Positions 7,078-14,567 of a DNA stretch of 23,624 nucleotides are shown piece by piece (position 1 is the stretch's first letter; each line of letters opens with the position of its first letter). A model generated the notes under the pieces. It made no database searches. It was not told where the DNA came from and was given only the letters and a program-made list of their open reading frames with translations. Made by a program: the position numbers and the translations under genes. The DNA comes from Bacteroidales bacterium (lineage in GTDB: Bacteria > Bacteroidota > Bacteroidia > Bacteroidales > Rikenellaceae): NCBI GenBank assembly GCA_949419965.1, contig CASPAC010000022.1, positions 1 through 23,624 of the forward strand, given 5' to 3'.

Positions 7078-8592
7078 TCAGGCGGTCCCGGTCACGGGCT
7101 CCAGCTCGAATATCTCGTGACGGTCGAAATCGAGCCAATAGTGAAGCGCAAGTTCGCGGACATACTGCCAGTAAGCCTCCGTCCGATCGCCGTGAAGCTC
7201 GACACCGCGGCGGACGTCGCGCCGGATCCGCTCGGCGTATTCGGGTTTGAGCCGCAGCCGGATCGTCTTGTCCTTGAACCGGAAAAGCGCTTCGGGCCGC
7301 GGCGCGTCGACCGCCGCCACACGGATCAGTCCATGCCCCACGGAAGCCCCCGTACCGACCTGCAGCCCGTCGTTCATGCAGCTCACCGGCGGCGTATGCC
7401 CGGCGTAGGTCGTCACCTCGATGTCGTCGACCCCGATGTTGAAATACTCGCGGGCCCGGATACCCATCTTGACCCCGACGGTAGCGTAGATGCCCAGGTG
7501 GCCGTGCAGTTCGTTGGTCAGCACGCATGCGCGCCATTCGCTCGGACCATAAAGCGCGATGGCCTGGCCGATGATCGGCTCGACGTCACGAGCGTAGCAG
7601 ACCGCATCGGTGGGAAATCCGTAGAAAACACGGCTCTCGGCATCGGGCTTGCCCCGCAGCAGCGGAAGCATCGACGAACAGAAGCACTCCGGATCGCGGA
7701 ACGTGCACGCCGAGACGTTGTAGGTGAGTTGTTTCCGGTCGAAAAGCTCGGGATGGAACAGATAGAGCGCCGCCAGGTCGTCCCAGGCACCGAGATGGCT
7801 CTCTGCAATCGACTGCGAGAGCGGCAGGCAGCGATGCGTGGTCACAATGCGCCGGGCATAGGGCGTGGCCACGGTAGCCACCGAATCGATCCACGCGGCA
7901 GAGATCGGGACCGGCCGGATCGAAGAGACCATCGCCGTGGGGATGCCGCTGGCCAGCACCCGGCAGGCCGCCGCGGGATCGGCCCGGTAGTTGGCGCCTT
8001 CGAGCGGCCGGATGCAGTCGTTGTACCACACGATGCGGGCGATGCGCTCCTTCAGATCGGGGCGCGCGGAGCACAAGGCGTCGATGTTGGTGAGCGAGCC
8101 GAGCGCCACGAGCGTCACCGTCTCCTCTTCGCCTTCGATGGTCGCGGCCAGCAAGTCGCAGGCCTCGGGACAATCCGCCTGTTCGACATGGCCCCACTCC
8201 ACCTGCCCGGCCCGCGCACGCCACGCGGGAGCCTCCGCACCGGTGGGCCGGCCGCAACCGACGGGAATGCCCTCGTGGTGGAAGTGGCGGAGCAATGCGC
8301 AGAGACATGCGGCGGTGCGCTTCGGACTTTGGGCGCCCTCGGAAGCGGTGAGGGCGAGCACTTCGACCTCGCGGTTGCCCAGAAGCAGGCAGATGGCGCG
8401 CAGGTCGTCGGGGGCACCGTCGGTATCGACGATGACGTGGTAACGCGCCTTGCCCGAATGAGCCAGACAGGGAGTTGCCAGCAGCAACGCCAGCAGAAGC
8501 AGGCATCGTTTCGACAAACCAAGAGCGAAACGGAACTTGCTTAAGCTATGCCGAGGCGGGAAAATCTGCCCGGCAGGAAACGTATGTTTCAT
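7078..8592 (-). CDS. Nucleoside hydrolase domain fused to FmdE-like domain, exported
   Basis: 504 residues from ATG 8592. A hydrophobic segment RCLLLLALLLATPCLAHS (about 29-46) suggests export. Residues about 50-350 resemble inosine/uridine-preferring nucleoside hydrolases: VIVDTDGAPDDLRAI is the Ca-binding DTDxxxDD motif, and VALGSLTNIDAL follows. From about 358 a second domain resembles FmdE (formylmethanofuran dehydrogenase subunit E): ELHGHLGIYATVGVKMGIRA, with SCMNDGLQVGTGAS (about 404-417) at the metal/Cys site. It is third in the riboswitch-led operon, 57 nt after the PKD-like lipoprotein, so a role in periplasmic corrinoid handling (for example cleaving the nucleotide loop base) is a guess. 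The first 28 codons overlap a dispersed repeat; TTG codons after it could be the real start. Confidence 0.8.
   Translation of the reverse strand: MKHTFPAGQIFPPRHSLSKFRFALGLSKRCLLLLALLLATPCLAHSGKARYHVIVDTDGAPDDLRAICLLLGNREVEVLALTASEGAQSPKRTAACLCALLRHFHHEGIPVGCGRPTGAEAPAWRARAGQVEWGHVEQADCPEACDLLAATIEGEEETVTLVALGSLTNIDALCSARPDLKERIARIVWYNDCIRPLEGANYRADPAAACRVLASGIPTAMVSSIRPVPISAAWIDSVATVATPYARRIVTTHRCLPLSQSIAESHLGAWDDLAALYLFHPELFDRKQLTYNVSACTFRDPECFCSSMLPLLRGKPDAESRVFYGFPTDAVCYARDVEPIIGQAIALYGPSEWRACVLTNELHGHLGIYATVGVKMGIRAREYFNIGVDDIEVTTYAGHTPPVSCMNDGLQVGTGASVGHGLIRVAAVDAPRPEALFRFKDKTIRLRLKPEYAERIRRDVRRGVELHGDRTEAYWQYVRELALHYWLDFDRHEIFELEPVTGTA
8507..8564 (-). repeat. Copy of the CCTCGGCATAG dispersed repeat inside a gene start
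   Basis: The minus strand reads TTTTCCCGCCTCGGCATAGC, then TTAAGCAAG...TTGTCGAAACG. It matches the 75-bp repeat duplicated at 20751-20900, with most bases conserved. Here it encodes residues about 10-29 of the nucleoside hydrolase, just before the hydrophobic signal segment. Confidence 0.65.
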
Positions 8593-8649
8593 GATAAAAG
8601 ATATTTGCACCGCCTGCGGGCGATGCAAATATCGGACCTCGGGAGTGCG

Positions 8650-10377
8650 CTACTCCTGACAATTGCAGTCGCGGAAATCGCACACTTCGGTCGATGATTC
8701 GCCCAGATTGCCGCTTTTGGCCTGGACGCCCGTCTGCACCATCACGAAATCGACGTATCGGAGCTGGGCCGGGCAGCCGTCGAACCGCACGGCATCGGCT
8801 ATGCGGAAGCGGTTGACGTTGGCGGCCGCTTCGACGTTGGGATCGTCGTCGGGCCGGTCGACCGAACTGAAATTGTCGGCATAGCCCCATTCGTAGGGCG
8901 GATTGATCCAGTCCTGCCCGTCGAAATAGTTGCGTGCTTCGAGCCGCGTGCCGCGCAGGGTGTAGCTCTCGCTGTCGACCCAAGCGGGATAGTAGGTGTC
9001 CTGGGTGTGGAAGTTCAGGTAGTCGACCGTGCCGCTTCCGCCCCGGTTGTCGCGCCAGGCCACGCCCATGCCGGGGGCGGTGGGCCGATAGTAGGTGACG
9101 GCATATTCCTGCCAGGTCGAAGATTTGCCGTATTCGGAACCTTTCAGTTCGTACCAGGTGTCGTTGGGCAGGCCGTCGCCGTTCTCGTCCTGCATGACAT
9201 AGACGATCCCCGGCTCGGAGGAGGTGGCGAACGAATTGCCGCCTATGGCCAGGTCGTAGCCGCCCGTACACCCGACGCTGTGGTCGAAACCTACGACAAT
9301 GCGGCCGCCGAAAGCGCCCAGCGACACGAAAGCGTTCGGCTTGGCCAGCTGGCGTTCGGCCCAGGCGCAGGCCTCTGCCATCGTGCCGGCGCTGTAGTTT
9401 TCATTGATGAACTGCCCCGGAGCCGGCAAATATTCATAGACCCGTGCGGCGACCGCCGAACTTGCAGCAGTGCAGGGTCGCCGGTAGGTTCCCTCGGGAG
9501 CGCAGACCTCGACGGTCAGCTCCTGCGAAACGGTGAACGAGCTTTCGCCTTCGCCGCCCGAAGCGGTGACGACCACGCGGTGGATGCCCTGCTCCGACGA
9601 TGCGAAACACAAGGCCGGTTCGGCCCCCTGCTGCAAGACGGCGCCCTCCTGCGTCCAGGTGAAGACGACACCCTGCGTGCGTGCGATGTCGAGCGGTGTC
9701 AGGCGGATCGTGCGCCCGGCAGCCATGCGGTATTCCGTGGCGGCGAAACTCCAGGAGAAAGGCAGCTCGTCCGGCGCGCAGACCTTAACGCTCGTTTCGA
9801 CGCTCGTTTCGCCGTCGTCGTTCGACGCAGTGAAGCGCAGGCGGAAAGTGCCCGTCTCGTCGCTCCGAAAAGTATAGTTGCATTCATCGGACACTTCGCG
9901 GCCATCGACGCTCCAAACATAACGCGTAGGGATGGACGTACGGGCCACGGCGGGCGACAACCGCAGCTCGCTGCCCGCCGCGATCGTACACTCCCGGCCC
10001 GCCTCGGGCAGCGAAACGACCGGGATTTCGAGCTCCACGGTCTCAATGCGCAGCTCCTCGCAAGCGGTGCCGCCGGAAGCGGTCACCTCGATGCGGACGA
10101 AGGCCGTGCCGACGCTCCCGGCGCGGTAGAGCAGCGTAGGTTCGGTACCGATGACGCATCCCTCCTGCGTCCAGCAGAAAGAGGCGTAGCCGGCATATTC
10201 GTAGCGGGGGGCGATCTCCAGCTCGCGCCCCGTCTTGACGGTGTAGACGCCCGAGGGATCGTCGAGCAGAATGCGGGGCGGGCTGTCGGTGGTGATCGTG
10301 TCGTCGCGGTTGCACGACGACACGATCAGCGCCACGGCCAAACCTGCCAGACAGGCGAATCTCATCATGGAAGCCAT
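8650..10377 (-). CDS. PKD-like surface lipoprotein of a B12-uptake locus
   Basis: 575 residues (ATG 10377; the MM start at 10368 gives a tidier signal). LAGLAVALIVSSCN is a lipoprotein signal with Cys near residue 22. Three immunoglobulin/PKD-like repeats follow, seen as FCWTQEGC, YVWSVDGREV and FTWTQEGAVL, each ending in VxVTASGG- or FTASNDDG-type strands. The C-terminal 250 residues carry YEYLPAPGQFINE, SVGCTGGYDLAIGGNSF, VMQDENGDGLPNDTWYEL and RFRIADAVRFDG, a cell-surface protein family I associate with Bacteroidetes cobalamin loci. It starts 3 nt from the end of the DUF4465 gene. Likely role: surface capture of corrinoid, or a structural part of the uptake complex; ligand unproven. Confidence 0.75.
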   Translation of the reverse strand: MASMMRFACLAGLAVALIVSSCNRDDTITTDSPPRILLDDPSGVYTVKTGRELEIAPRYEYAGYASFCWTQEGCVIGTEPTLLYRAGSVGTAFVRIEVTASGGTACEELRIETVELEIPVVSLPEAGRECTIAAGSELRLSPAVARTSIPTRYVWSVDGREVSDECNYTFRSDETGTFRLRFTASNDDGETSVETSVKVCAPDELPFSWSFAATEYRMAAGRTIRLTPLDIARTQGVVFTWTQEGAVLQQGAEPALCFASSEQGIHRVVVTASGGEGESSFTVSQELTVEVCAPEGTYRRPCTAASSAVAARVYEYLPAPGQFINENYSAGTMAEACAWAERQLAKPNAFVSLGAFGGRIVVGFDHSVGCTGGYDLAIGGNSFATSSEPGIVYVMQDENGDGLPNDTWYELKGSEYGKSSTWQEYAVTYYRPTAPGMGVAWRDNRGGSGTVDYLNFHTQDTYYPAWVDSESYTLRGTRLEARNYFDGQDWINPPYEWGYADNFSSVDRPDDDPNVEAAANVNRFRIADAVRFDGCPAQLRYVDFVMVQTGVQAKSGNLGESSTEVCDFRDCNCQE

Positions 10378-10380
10378 GCG

Positions 10381-11202
10381 CTATTCAAAACGGACAGCCA
10401 CGTCGTCATAGGCGAAATAAGCTGGCGTATTGAGCCCCCATTCGCCCGTGCGCGAACCCTCCATCGTGAAGGCGATCCGGGCCACCTTGCCCAGCGACGA
10501 AAGGTCCCACCGGGTCCAGTCGGCAACAATGTCGGTGTCTTTGGCCAGGTAGAATTCGCAGGTGCCCGTCTGCGTGCCGGCGGCGTTGAGACCCGTAGCC
10601 ACGATTTTCAGCCAATCGCCCTCGGCAAAGGGGCCGCCGCTCCAGTCGCCGTTCTTGATGTTGTTGAGCGCATAGCTCGTGTTGACCACCCACATGTGGT
10701 CCACGACGCGCTCCTTGCCGTCCATGAAGCGGAACGAAGGCTGTTTCGCCACGTTGTCGTTCGCGCCGTTGTGGATGCAGAAATTCTTCGAACCGTTGTG
10801 GCCGCCGTTGCTCTCGAAGCAGACCGAAAGCTGGCGCGTATAGTCGCATTGGGCGATGTCGGTTTCCACGTAGTTCGACACGGCGTGGCCGCCGCCCCAG
10901 AACTGCCGGTCGCCCCGGCTGTCGGCGAGTTCCGATGCGAGGAACGTGTTGTCCGCGTCGTTCCAGTTGTAGATCCACGTGCCGCCCTCGTCCTTGGGGT
11001 AAAGCAGGGCGCCGTCGTATTCCTTGGTGTCGATGAGCGACGACCAGTCGGCGAAGCCCTTGCCGCCGTTGTCGGTGCCTTTGTAGTCTCGGTCCTCGAA
11101 CGTCAGCACACGCAGCGTGTATTCGGGGTCGTCGTTGTTGTCGCAGGCCGTCAGCCCGAGAGCCAGCAGCGCGAAAGGCAGGAGTTTGAAGAGATTTTTC
11201 AT
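10381..11202 (-). CDS. btuH: DUF4465 lipoprotein, BtuH-like B12-binding protein
   Basis: 273 residues. MKNLFKLLPFALLALGLTAC is a lipoprotein signal peptide with lipobox LTAC (Cys20) and acidic residues after it (DNNDD), the usual surface-export signal in Bacteroidetes. The body, with FADWSSLIDTKEYDGALLYP, FWGGGHAVSNYVETD and AYFAYDDVAVRF, matches DUF4465. BtuH of Bacteroides, a surface B12-binding lipoprotein, belongs to this family. A cobalamin riboswitch lies upstream on the same strand. The frame is open well upstream of 11202, but that region is riboswitch leader, so the start with the signal peptide is chosen. No BtuB transporter gene is in the window. Confidence 0.85.
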   Translation of the reverse strand: MKNLFKLLPFALLALGLTACDNNDDPEYTLRVLTFEDRDYKGTDNGGKGFADWSSLIDTKEYDGALLYPKDEGGTWIYNWNDADNTFLASELADSRGDRQFWGGGHAVSNYVETDIAQCDYTRQLSVCFESNGGHNGSKNFCIHNGANDNVAKQPSFRFMDGKERVVDHMWVVNTSYALNNIKNGDWSGGPFAEGDWLKIVATGLNAAGTQTGTCEFYLAKDTDIVADWTRWDLSSLGKVARIAFTMEGSRTGEWGLNTPAYFAYDDVAVRFE

Positions 11203-11228
11203 TGCTTTTCCGTTTATTTGAGTTCGTA

Positions 11229-11266
11229 CAAAAAAAATTCGGCCGTGTCCTTCGGGGAACACGGCG
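11229..11266 (-). terminator. Intrinsic terminator between riboswitch and btuH
   Basis: On the minus strand, GCCGTGT (complement of 11260-11266) pairs with ACACGGC (complement of 11242-11248) and is followed by CGAA and a T-run (11230-11237). It sits about 120 nt after the B12 box and about 30 nt before btuH, so it may be the switch's expression platform. Confidence 0.7.
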
Positions 11267-11382
11267 CAACGAAAAATCAAAACGGCTTCTTGCTGGATTG
11301 CCGCCTGCACTGTCGGGGCGGCGGACCGGTCGCTGTTTCGATTCTCGCCCGTACTCCCGCAGGCAGCAAATCCCATGGCGCA

Positions 11383-11562
11383 TCGGCAGGTCTTCTGACT
11401 TGTTCCTTTTCTGCGCCTTCCCGGCCTCGGGGCCAGTGGCTGGTTGCAGAACCTTTTCGCTCCTTCGAGGGAGCCGGAACTCACAGCAACGGGTATTGTC
11501 GCAGATTCTCACTGCATTCCCTTTTCATTCCGTCGCGCCGCAGGCGCTCGGGAAAACCTTTG
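11383..11562 (-). promoter_or_regulatory. Cobalamin riboswitch
   Basis: The minus strand carries the B12 box AAGTCAGAAGACCTGCC (complement of 11385-11401). In order upstream are GGGAATGCAGTGAGAATC, TACCCGTTGCTGTGA, GCCACTGG and GGGAAGGCGCAG, all conserved blocks of the adenosylcobalamin aptamer with the expected spacing. It precedes the btuH-like operon, which it should repress when corrinoid is plentiful. Confidence 0.95.
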
Positions 11563-11568
11563 CGGCGG

Positions 11569-11600
11569 CAAAGATAGGAATAATTTTCGAATCCTCCCTA
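11569..11600 (-). promoter_or_regulatory. Promoter of the B12-uptake operon
   Basis: The complement of CAAAGATA (11569-11576) is TATCTTTG, a -7 element just upstream of the aptamer. The -33 element is not clear. Confidence 0.5.
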
Positions 11601-11608
11601 CCGAAACG

Positions 11609-11637
11609 AAAAAAGCCGCCCGATCGGTCGGACGGCC
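11609..11637 (-). terminator. Terminator of the cupin gene
   Basis: On the minus strand, hairpin GCCGTCCGA / TCGGGCGGC followed by T6, 70 nt beyond the cupin stop. Confidence 0.8.
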
Positions 11638-11707
11638 CGGAAAAACTTCGGTTCGACGGCACCCTGCGCAGCAGCGGGTTGCAGACGCTTTCCGGCAGGA
11701 CAGAGCG

Positions 11708-12157
11708 TCACCACTTCACCGCTTCGTTCAGAATCTCGCCGTCAGCGGCATCATCGGCGCCGAAGGTGCCGGCCCGGTACTGCACGCAGAGCATCGCCAA
11801 AGGTGCCGTGCCGTTGTTGCGCACCGAACGCCGGCCCGCGGGAGCCACCCGCACCACGCTGCCCTCGGCTACCGGGAAGACCTTGCCGTCGACCTGGAAC
11901 TCGCCCGTGCCGGAAAGGAAGAAGTAGAGTTCTTCATGCGCTTTGTGCGTGTGAAGGAACCCGGTTTCGGTGCCCGGCCGGAAGAGCTGAAACGAAAATT
12001 CGCCGCCCGTCGTACCGGCGGCCGCACCTCCGAACACCTTGCCCGGAATCTTGATTTCGGGGCCGAGTTCCAGAAGATAGTCGCCCAATTCGCTGAATTT
12101 GCCCGCATCGACCGCATTGAAATTTGCACCCGACGCAATCATCCGAATCTCTTTCAT
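11708..12157 (-). CDS. Cupin-domain protein
   Basis: 149 residues forming one small beta-barrel. The conserved cupin motifs are present: GFLHTHKAHEELYFFLSGTG (HxH...E metal ligands, about residues 67-86) and PVAEGSVVRVAPAGRRSVRN (second motif, in which the usual His is Arg). A four-residue metal site may therefore be incomplete. Substrate unknown. It stands alone between its own promoter and terminator. Confidence 0.82.
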   Translation of the reverse strand: MKEIRMIASGANFNAVDAGKFSELGDYLLELGPEIKIPGKVFGGAAAGTTGGEFSFQLFRPGTETGFLHTHKAHEELYFFLSGTGEFQVDGKVFPVAEGSVVRVAPAGRRSVRNNGTAPLAMLCVQYRAGTFGADDAADGEILNEAVKW

Positions 12158-12220
12158 GGAATCGTTTTTTTTGTAGTTATCTTAATAGTTTCTGAAAGAT
12201 TGTAAATTACCTTTCGAGTG

Positions 12221-12251
12221 CAAATATAAGACAGACAACAATTGTTATCAA
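12221..12251 (-). promoter_or_regulatory. Promoter of the cupin gene
   Basis: On the minus strand, TTG (complement of 12249-12251), exactly 20 nt, then TATATTTG (complement of 12221-12228), a textbook Bacteroidetes promoter about 65 nt before the start codon. Confidence 0.75.
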
Positions 12252-12664
12252 GTAGACACCTATAAGTCAGATAGTTACTTTTTCGTAAGAATTGACATCA
12301 GCGTATCTCTCGCCGAACCTTTTTTTAAGGAGATATTATCTTAATTTCAAGTCCAGCCCCATGTCACGAATAATTTACCATAATAAAAGTAAGTCGGCAT
12401 GGATTCGAAAATCGGTTTTCCGGGGCCGGAACCCAAAAAACAGCAGAACTCACGTTCTGCCGCTGCAATCCTTTCCGGCGGAAAGAGGGGGATTCGAAGT
12501 GCGGAGCACTCGCGGGACGACCGTTGAAAATTAAGAATTCGTTTCGTCCCGCACCCCCTGTTATTTGTGAGCAGGGCCTTTTCCTGAAAGAAGATTGCGC
12601 CGAGCGGAGCGAGCGAAAAAGTCGGCGCCGGGCTGAAAAATTGTTTTCCAAAGCCGGCGCCGAC
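12252..12664. other. Intergenic, holds a degenerate tRNA-end duplicate
   Basis: No coding sequence seen. It contains the partial copy of the tRNA-Ser 3' end and terminator described separately, and AT-rich DNA on the cupin side. Confidence 0.5.
12413..12498 (-). repeat. Degenerate copy of tRNA-Ser 3' end plus terminator
   Basis: This aligns with 12642-12728. Both share GTTTTCC, GCCGG, a poly-A run, GCAGAACT...GTTCTGCCGC, GCAATC, GGAAAGAG and GGGATTCGAA. The copy includes the terminator hairpin and the T-arm and acceptor of the tRNA but none of the 5' two thirds. This could be a recombination scar (att-like) or a decayed second tRNA gene. Confidence 0.65.
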
Positions 12665-12694
12665 AAAAAAACGGCAGAACTGATGTTCTGCCGC
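12665..12694 (-). terminator. Terminator of tRNA-Ser(TGA)
   Basis: On the minus strand, CGGCAGAAC / GTTCTGCCG hairpin with loop ATCA, then T7. Confidence 0.85.
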
Positions 12695-12708
12695 GCAATC
12701 TTCGGAAG

Positions 12709-12793
12709 CGGAAAGAGAGGGATTCGAACCCCCGGAACCTTGCAGTTCAACGGTTTTCAAGACCGCCGCAATCGACCACTCTGCCATCTTTCC
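12709..12793 (-). tRNA. tRNA-Ser(TGA)
   Basis: Class II cloverleaf on the minus strand. The acceptor GGAAAGA pairs with TCTTTCC, the anticodon loop is CTTGAAA (anticodon TGA), a long variable arm follows, and the T arm is GGGGG TTCGAAT CCCTC. CCA is not encoded. Confidence 0.95.
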
Positions 12794-12935
12794 GGGAGCA
12801 AAAGTAACATGTATTTTCGATTCTGCCAAATGTTCGTGCCGCAAACGGGGACGGCCGGGCCCGGTCGTCCCGAAACAAAGAGCCGGCGACGAAGCGGATT
12901 TTCGGCAGAAAATTCCCGAATCTGCGAAAATTCCA

Positions 12936-12943
12936 TAACTTTG
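12936..12943 (+). promoter_or_regulatory. -7 element of the HU/aminotransferase promoter
   Basis: TAACTTTG matches TAnnTTTG about 130 nt before the HU start. The -33 match is weak. Confidence 0.5.
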
Positions 12944-13070
12944 CGGTAGCTCAACGATTGTCCGGCCGCGCCCCGGCCCGTCCGGCACGGTTTTCCGTGC
13001 CGCGATGTCCGTTCCGGGCCGTTTCCGGACCGCCGTCGGGAGCCAAGTTCCACTTCACGACACCCGCCCT

Positions 13071-13331
13071 ATGAACAAAACGCAATTCGTCGAAGCCGTC
13101 GCCCTCGACTCCAACATGACCCGGCTCGAAGCCCGCAAGGCGGTCGACGCCATGATCCGGATCACGAACCGCACGTTGCGCGAAGGCGACCGACTGACGA
13201 TCACGGGACTGGGTACGTTCAGCATCCAGCACAAAACCGAGCGTGTGGGCCGCAATCCGCGTACGGGTGCCGCCGTGAAGATTCCGGCCCGCAAAGTCGT
13301 GAAGTTCCGTTCCACGGTAGAAATCGAATAA
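13071..13331 (+). CDS. HU/IHF-family DNA-binding protein
   Basis: 86 residues, the normal HU length. The N-terminal helices MNKTQFVEAVALDSNMTRLE, the sheet TITGLGTFSIQHKTERVGRN and the arm motif GRNPRTG with AVKIPARKVVKF are all present. The arm prolines that intercalate into bent DNA are retained. As a dimer it bends and compacts DNA. It lies 4 nt before the aminotransferase gene and is probably cotranscribed with it. Which HU paralogue this is cannot be told. Confidence 0.93.
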   Translation: MNKTQFVEAVALDSNMTRLEARKAVDAMIRITNRTLREGDRLTITGLGTFSIQHKTERVGRNPRTGAAVKIPARKVVKFRSTVEIE

Positions 13332-13335
13332 CCCC

Positions 13336-14529
13336 ATGCCCAAGCTTTCGCAACGCGCCGAGCTGATGCCGGCCTCTCCGATCCGCAAACTCGTGCCGCT
13401 GGCCGAAGCCGCACGCGCACGAGGCGTCAAGATCTATCACCTCAACATCGGCCAGCCCGACCTGCCGACCCCGCAGGTGGGGCTCGACGCACTGAAGAAG
13501 ATCGACCGCACGATCCTGGAGTACAGCCCCAGCGACGGCTACAGATCGTTGCGCGAGAAGCTCGCCGGCTACTACGAGCAGTATCAGATCAAACTCTCGC
13601 CCGACGACATCATCGTCACCACGGGCGGTTCCGAGGCCGTATTGTTCGCTTTCATGTCGTGCCTGAGCCCCGGCGACGAGATCATCGTGCCCGAACCCGC
13701 CTATGCCAACTACATGGCGTTCGCCATCTCGGCCGGCGCCACCATCCGTCCGGTCGTCTCGTCGATCGAGCAGGGATTCGCCCTGCCCGACGTGGCGGAG
13801 TTCGAGAAGCTCATCAATCCCCGCACGCGCGGCATCCTCATCTGCAACCCCAACAATCCGACGGGGTATCTCTACTCACGGCGCGAGATGAACCGCATCC
13901 GCGACTTGGTGAAGAAATACGACCTCTTCCTCTTCTCGGACGAGGTCTACCGCGAGTTCATCTACACAGGATCGCCCTACATCTCGGCCTGCCATCTCGA
14001 GGGCATCGAGCAGAACGTGGTGCTGATCGATTCGGTGTCGAAGCGTTACTCCGAGTGCGGCATCCGCATCGGGGCGCTCATCACCAAGAACAAGGCGGTG
14101 CGCGACGCCGTCATGAAGTTCTGCCAGGCGCGCCTCTCTCCCCCGCTGCTGGGTCAGTTGGTCGCCGAGGCTTCGATCGACGCACCGCGCAGCTACAGCA
14201 CCGAAATCTACGAGGAGTACATCGAGCGGCGCAAATGCCTGATTGACGGTCTGAACCGCATTCCGGGCGTCTACTCGCCCATCCCCATGGGCGCTTTCTA
14301 TACGGTCGCACGGCTGCCGGTCGACGACTGCGACAAGTTCTGCGCCTGGTGCCTCTCGGAGTTCAGCTACGAGAACGAAACCGTCATGTTGGCTCCGGCA
14401 TCGGGCTTCTACTCCGATCCCGCCTACGGCCGCAACGAGGTGCGCATCGCCTACGTCCTCAAGAAGGAGGACCTCGAGCGGGCGCTGCTCGTCTTGCGCA
14501 AGGCGCTCGAAGCCTACAACGCCAGGTAA
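13336..14529 (+). CDS. PLP-dependent aminotransferase, class I/II (aspartate aminotransferase-like)
   Basis: 397 residues, usual length of fold-type I aminotransferases. Motifs: NIGQPDLPTP (substrate loop, 37-46), TTGGSEAV (PLP phosphate, 95-102), NPNNPTG (171-177, Asn contacting PLP), SDEVYREF (201-208, Asp-Tyr pair) and IDSVSKRYSECGIRIG with Lys236 as the Schiff-base lysine. The C-terminal NEVRIAYV has the Arg that binds the substrate carboxylate. It is probably an aspartate or broad-specificity amino-acid aminotransferase; the exact substrate cannot be read. It follows HU and ends at a strong terminator. Confidence 0.9.
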   Translation: MPKLSQRAELMPASPIRKLVPLAEAARARGVKIYHLNIGQPDLPTPQVGLDALKKIDRTILEYSPSDGYRSLREKLAGYYEQYQIKLSPDDIIVTTGGSEAVLFAFMSCLSPGDEIIVPEPAYANYMAFAISAGATIRPVVSSIEQGFALPDVAEFEKLINPRTRGILICNPNNPTGYLYSRREMNRIRDLVKKYDLFLFSDEVYREFIYTGSPYISACHLEGIEQNVVLIDSVSKRYSECGIRIGALITKNKAVRDAVMKFCQARLSPPLLGQLVAEASIDAPRSYSTEIYEEYIERRKCLIDGLNRIPGVYSPIPMGAFYTVARLPVDDCDKFCAWCLSEFSYENETVMLAPASGFYSDPAYGRNEVRIAYVLKKEDLERALLVLRKALEAYNAR

Positions 14530-14536
14530 CAGCATT

Positions 14537-14567
14537 CGGGGCGGCCGTCTGGCCGCCCCGGCTTTTT
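14537..14567 (+). terminator. Terminator between aminotransferase and RT genes
   Basis: CGGGGCGGCC / GGCCGCCCCG with loop GTCT, then GCTTTTT. It touches the RT stop codon on the other strand, where no T-run follows. Confidence 0.85.

Noticed and set aside
9007..11577. 856-codon plus-strand frame
   Set aside because: It is antisense to two lipoprotein genes with clear signal peptides and crosses the cobalamin riboswitch.
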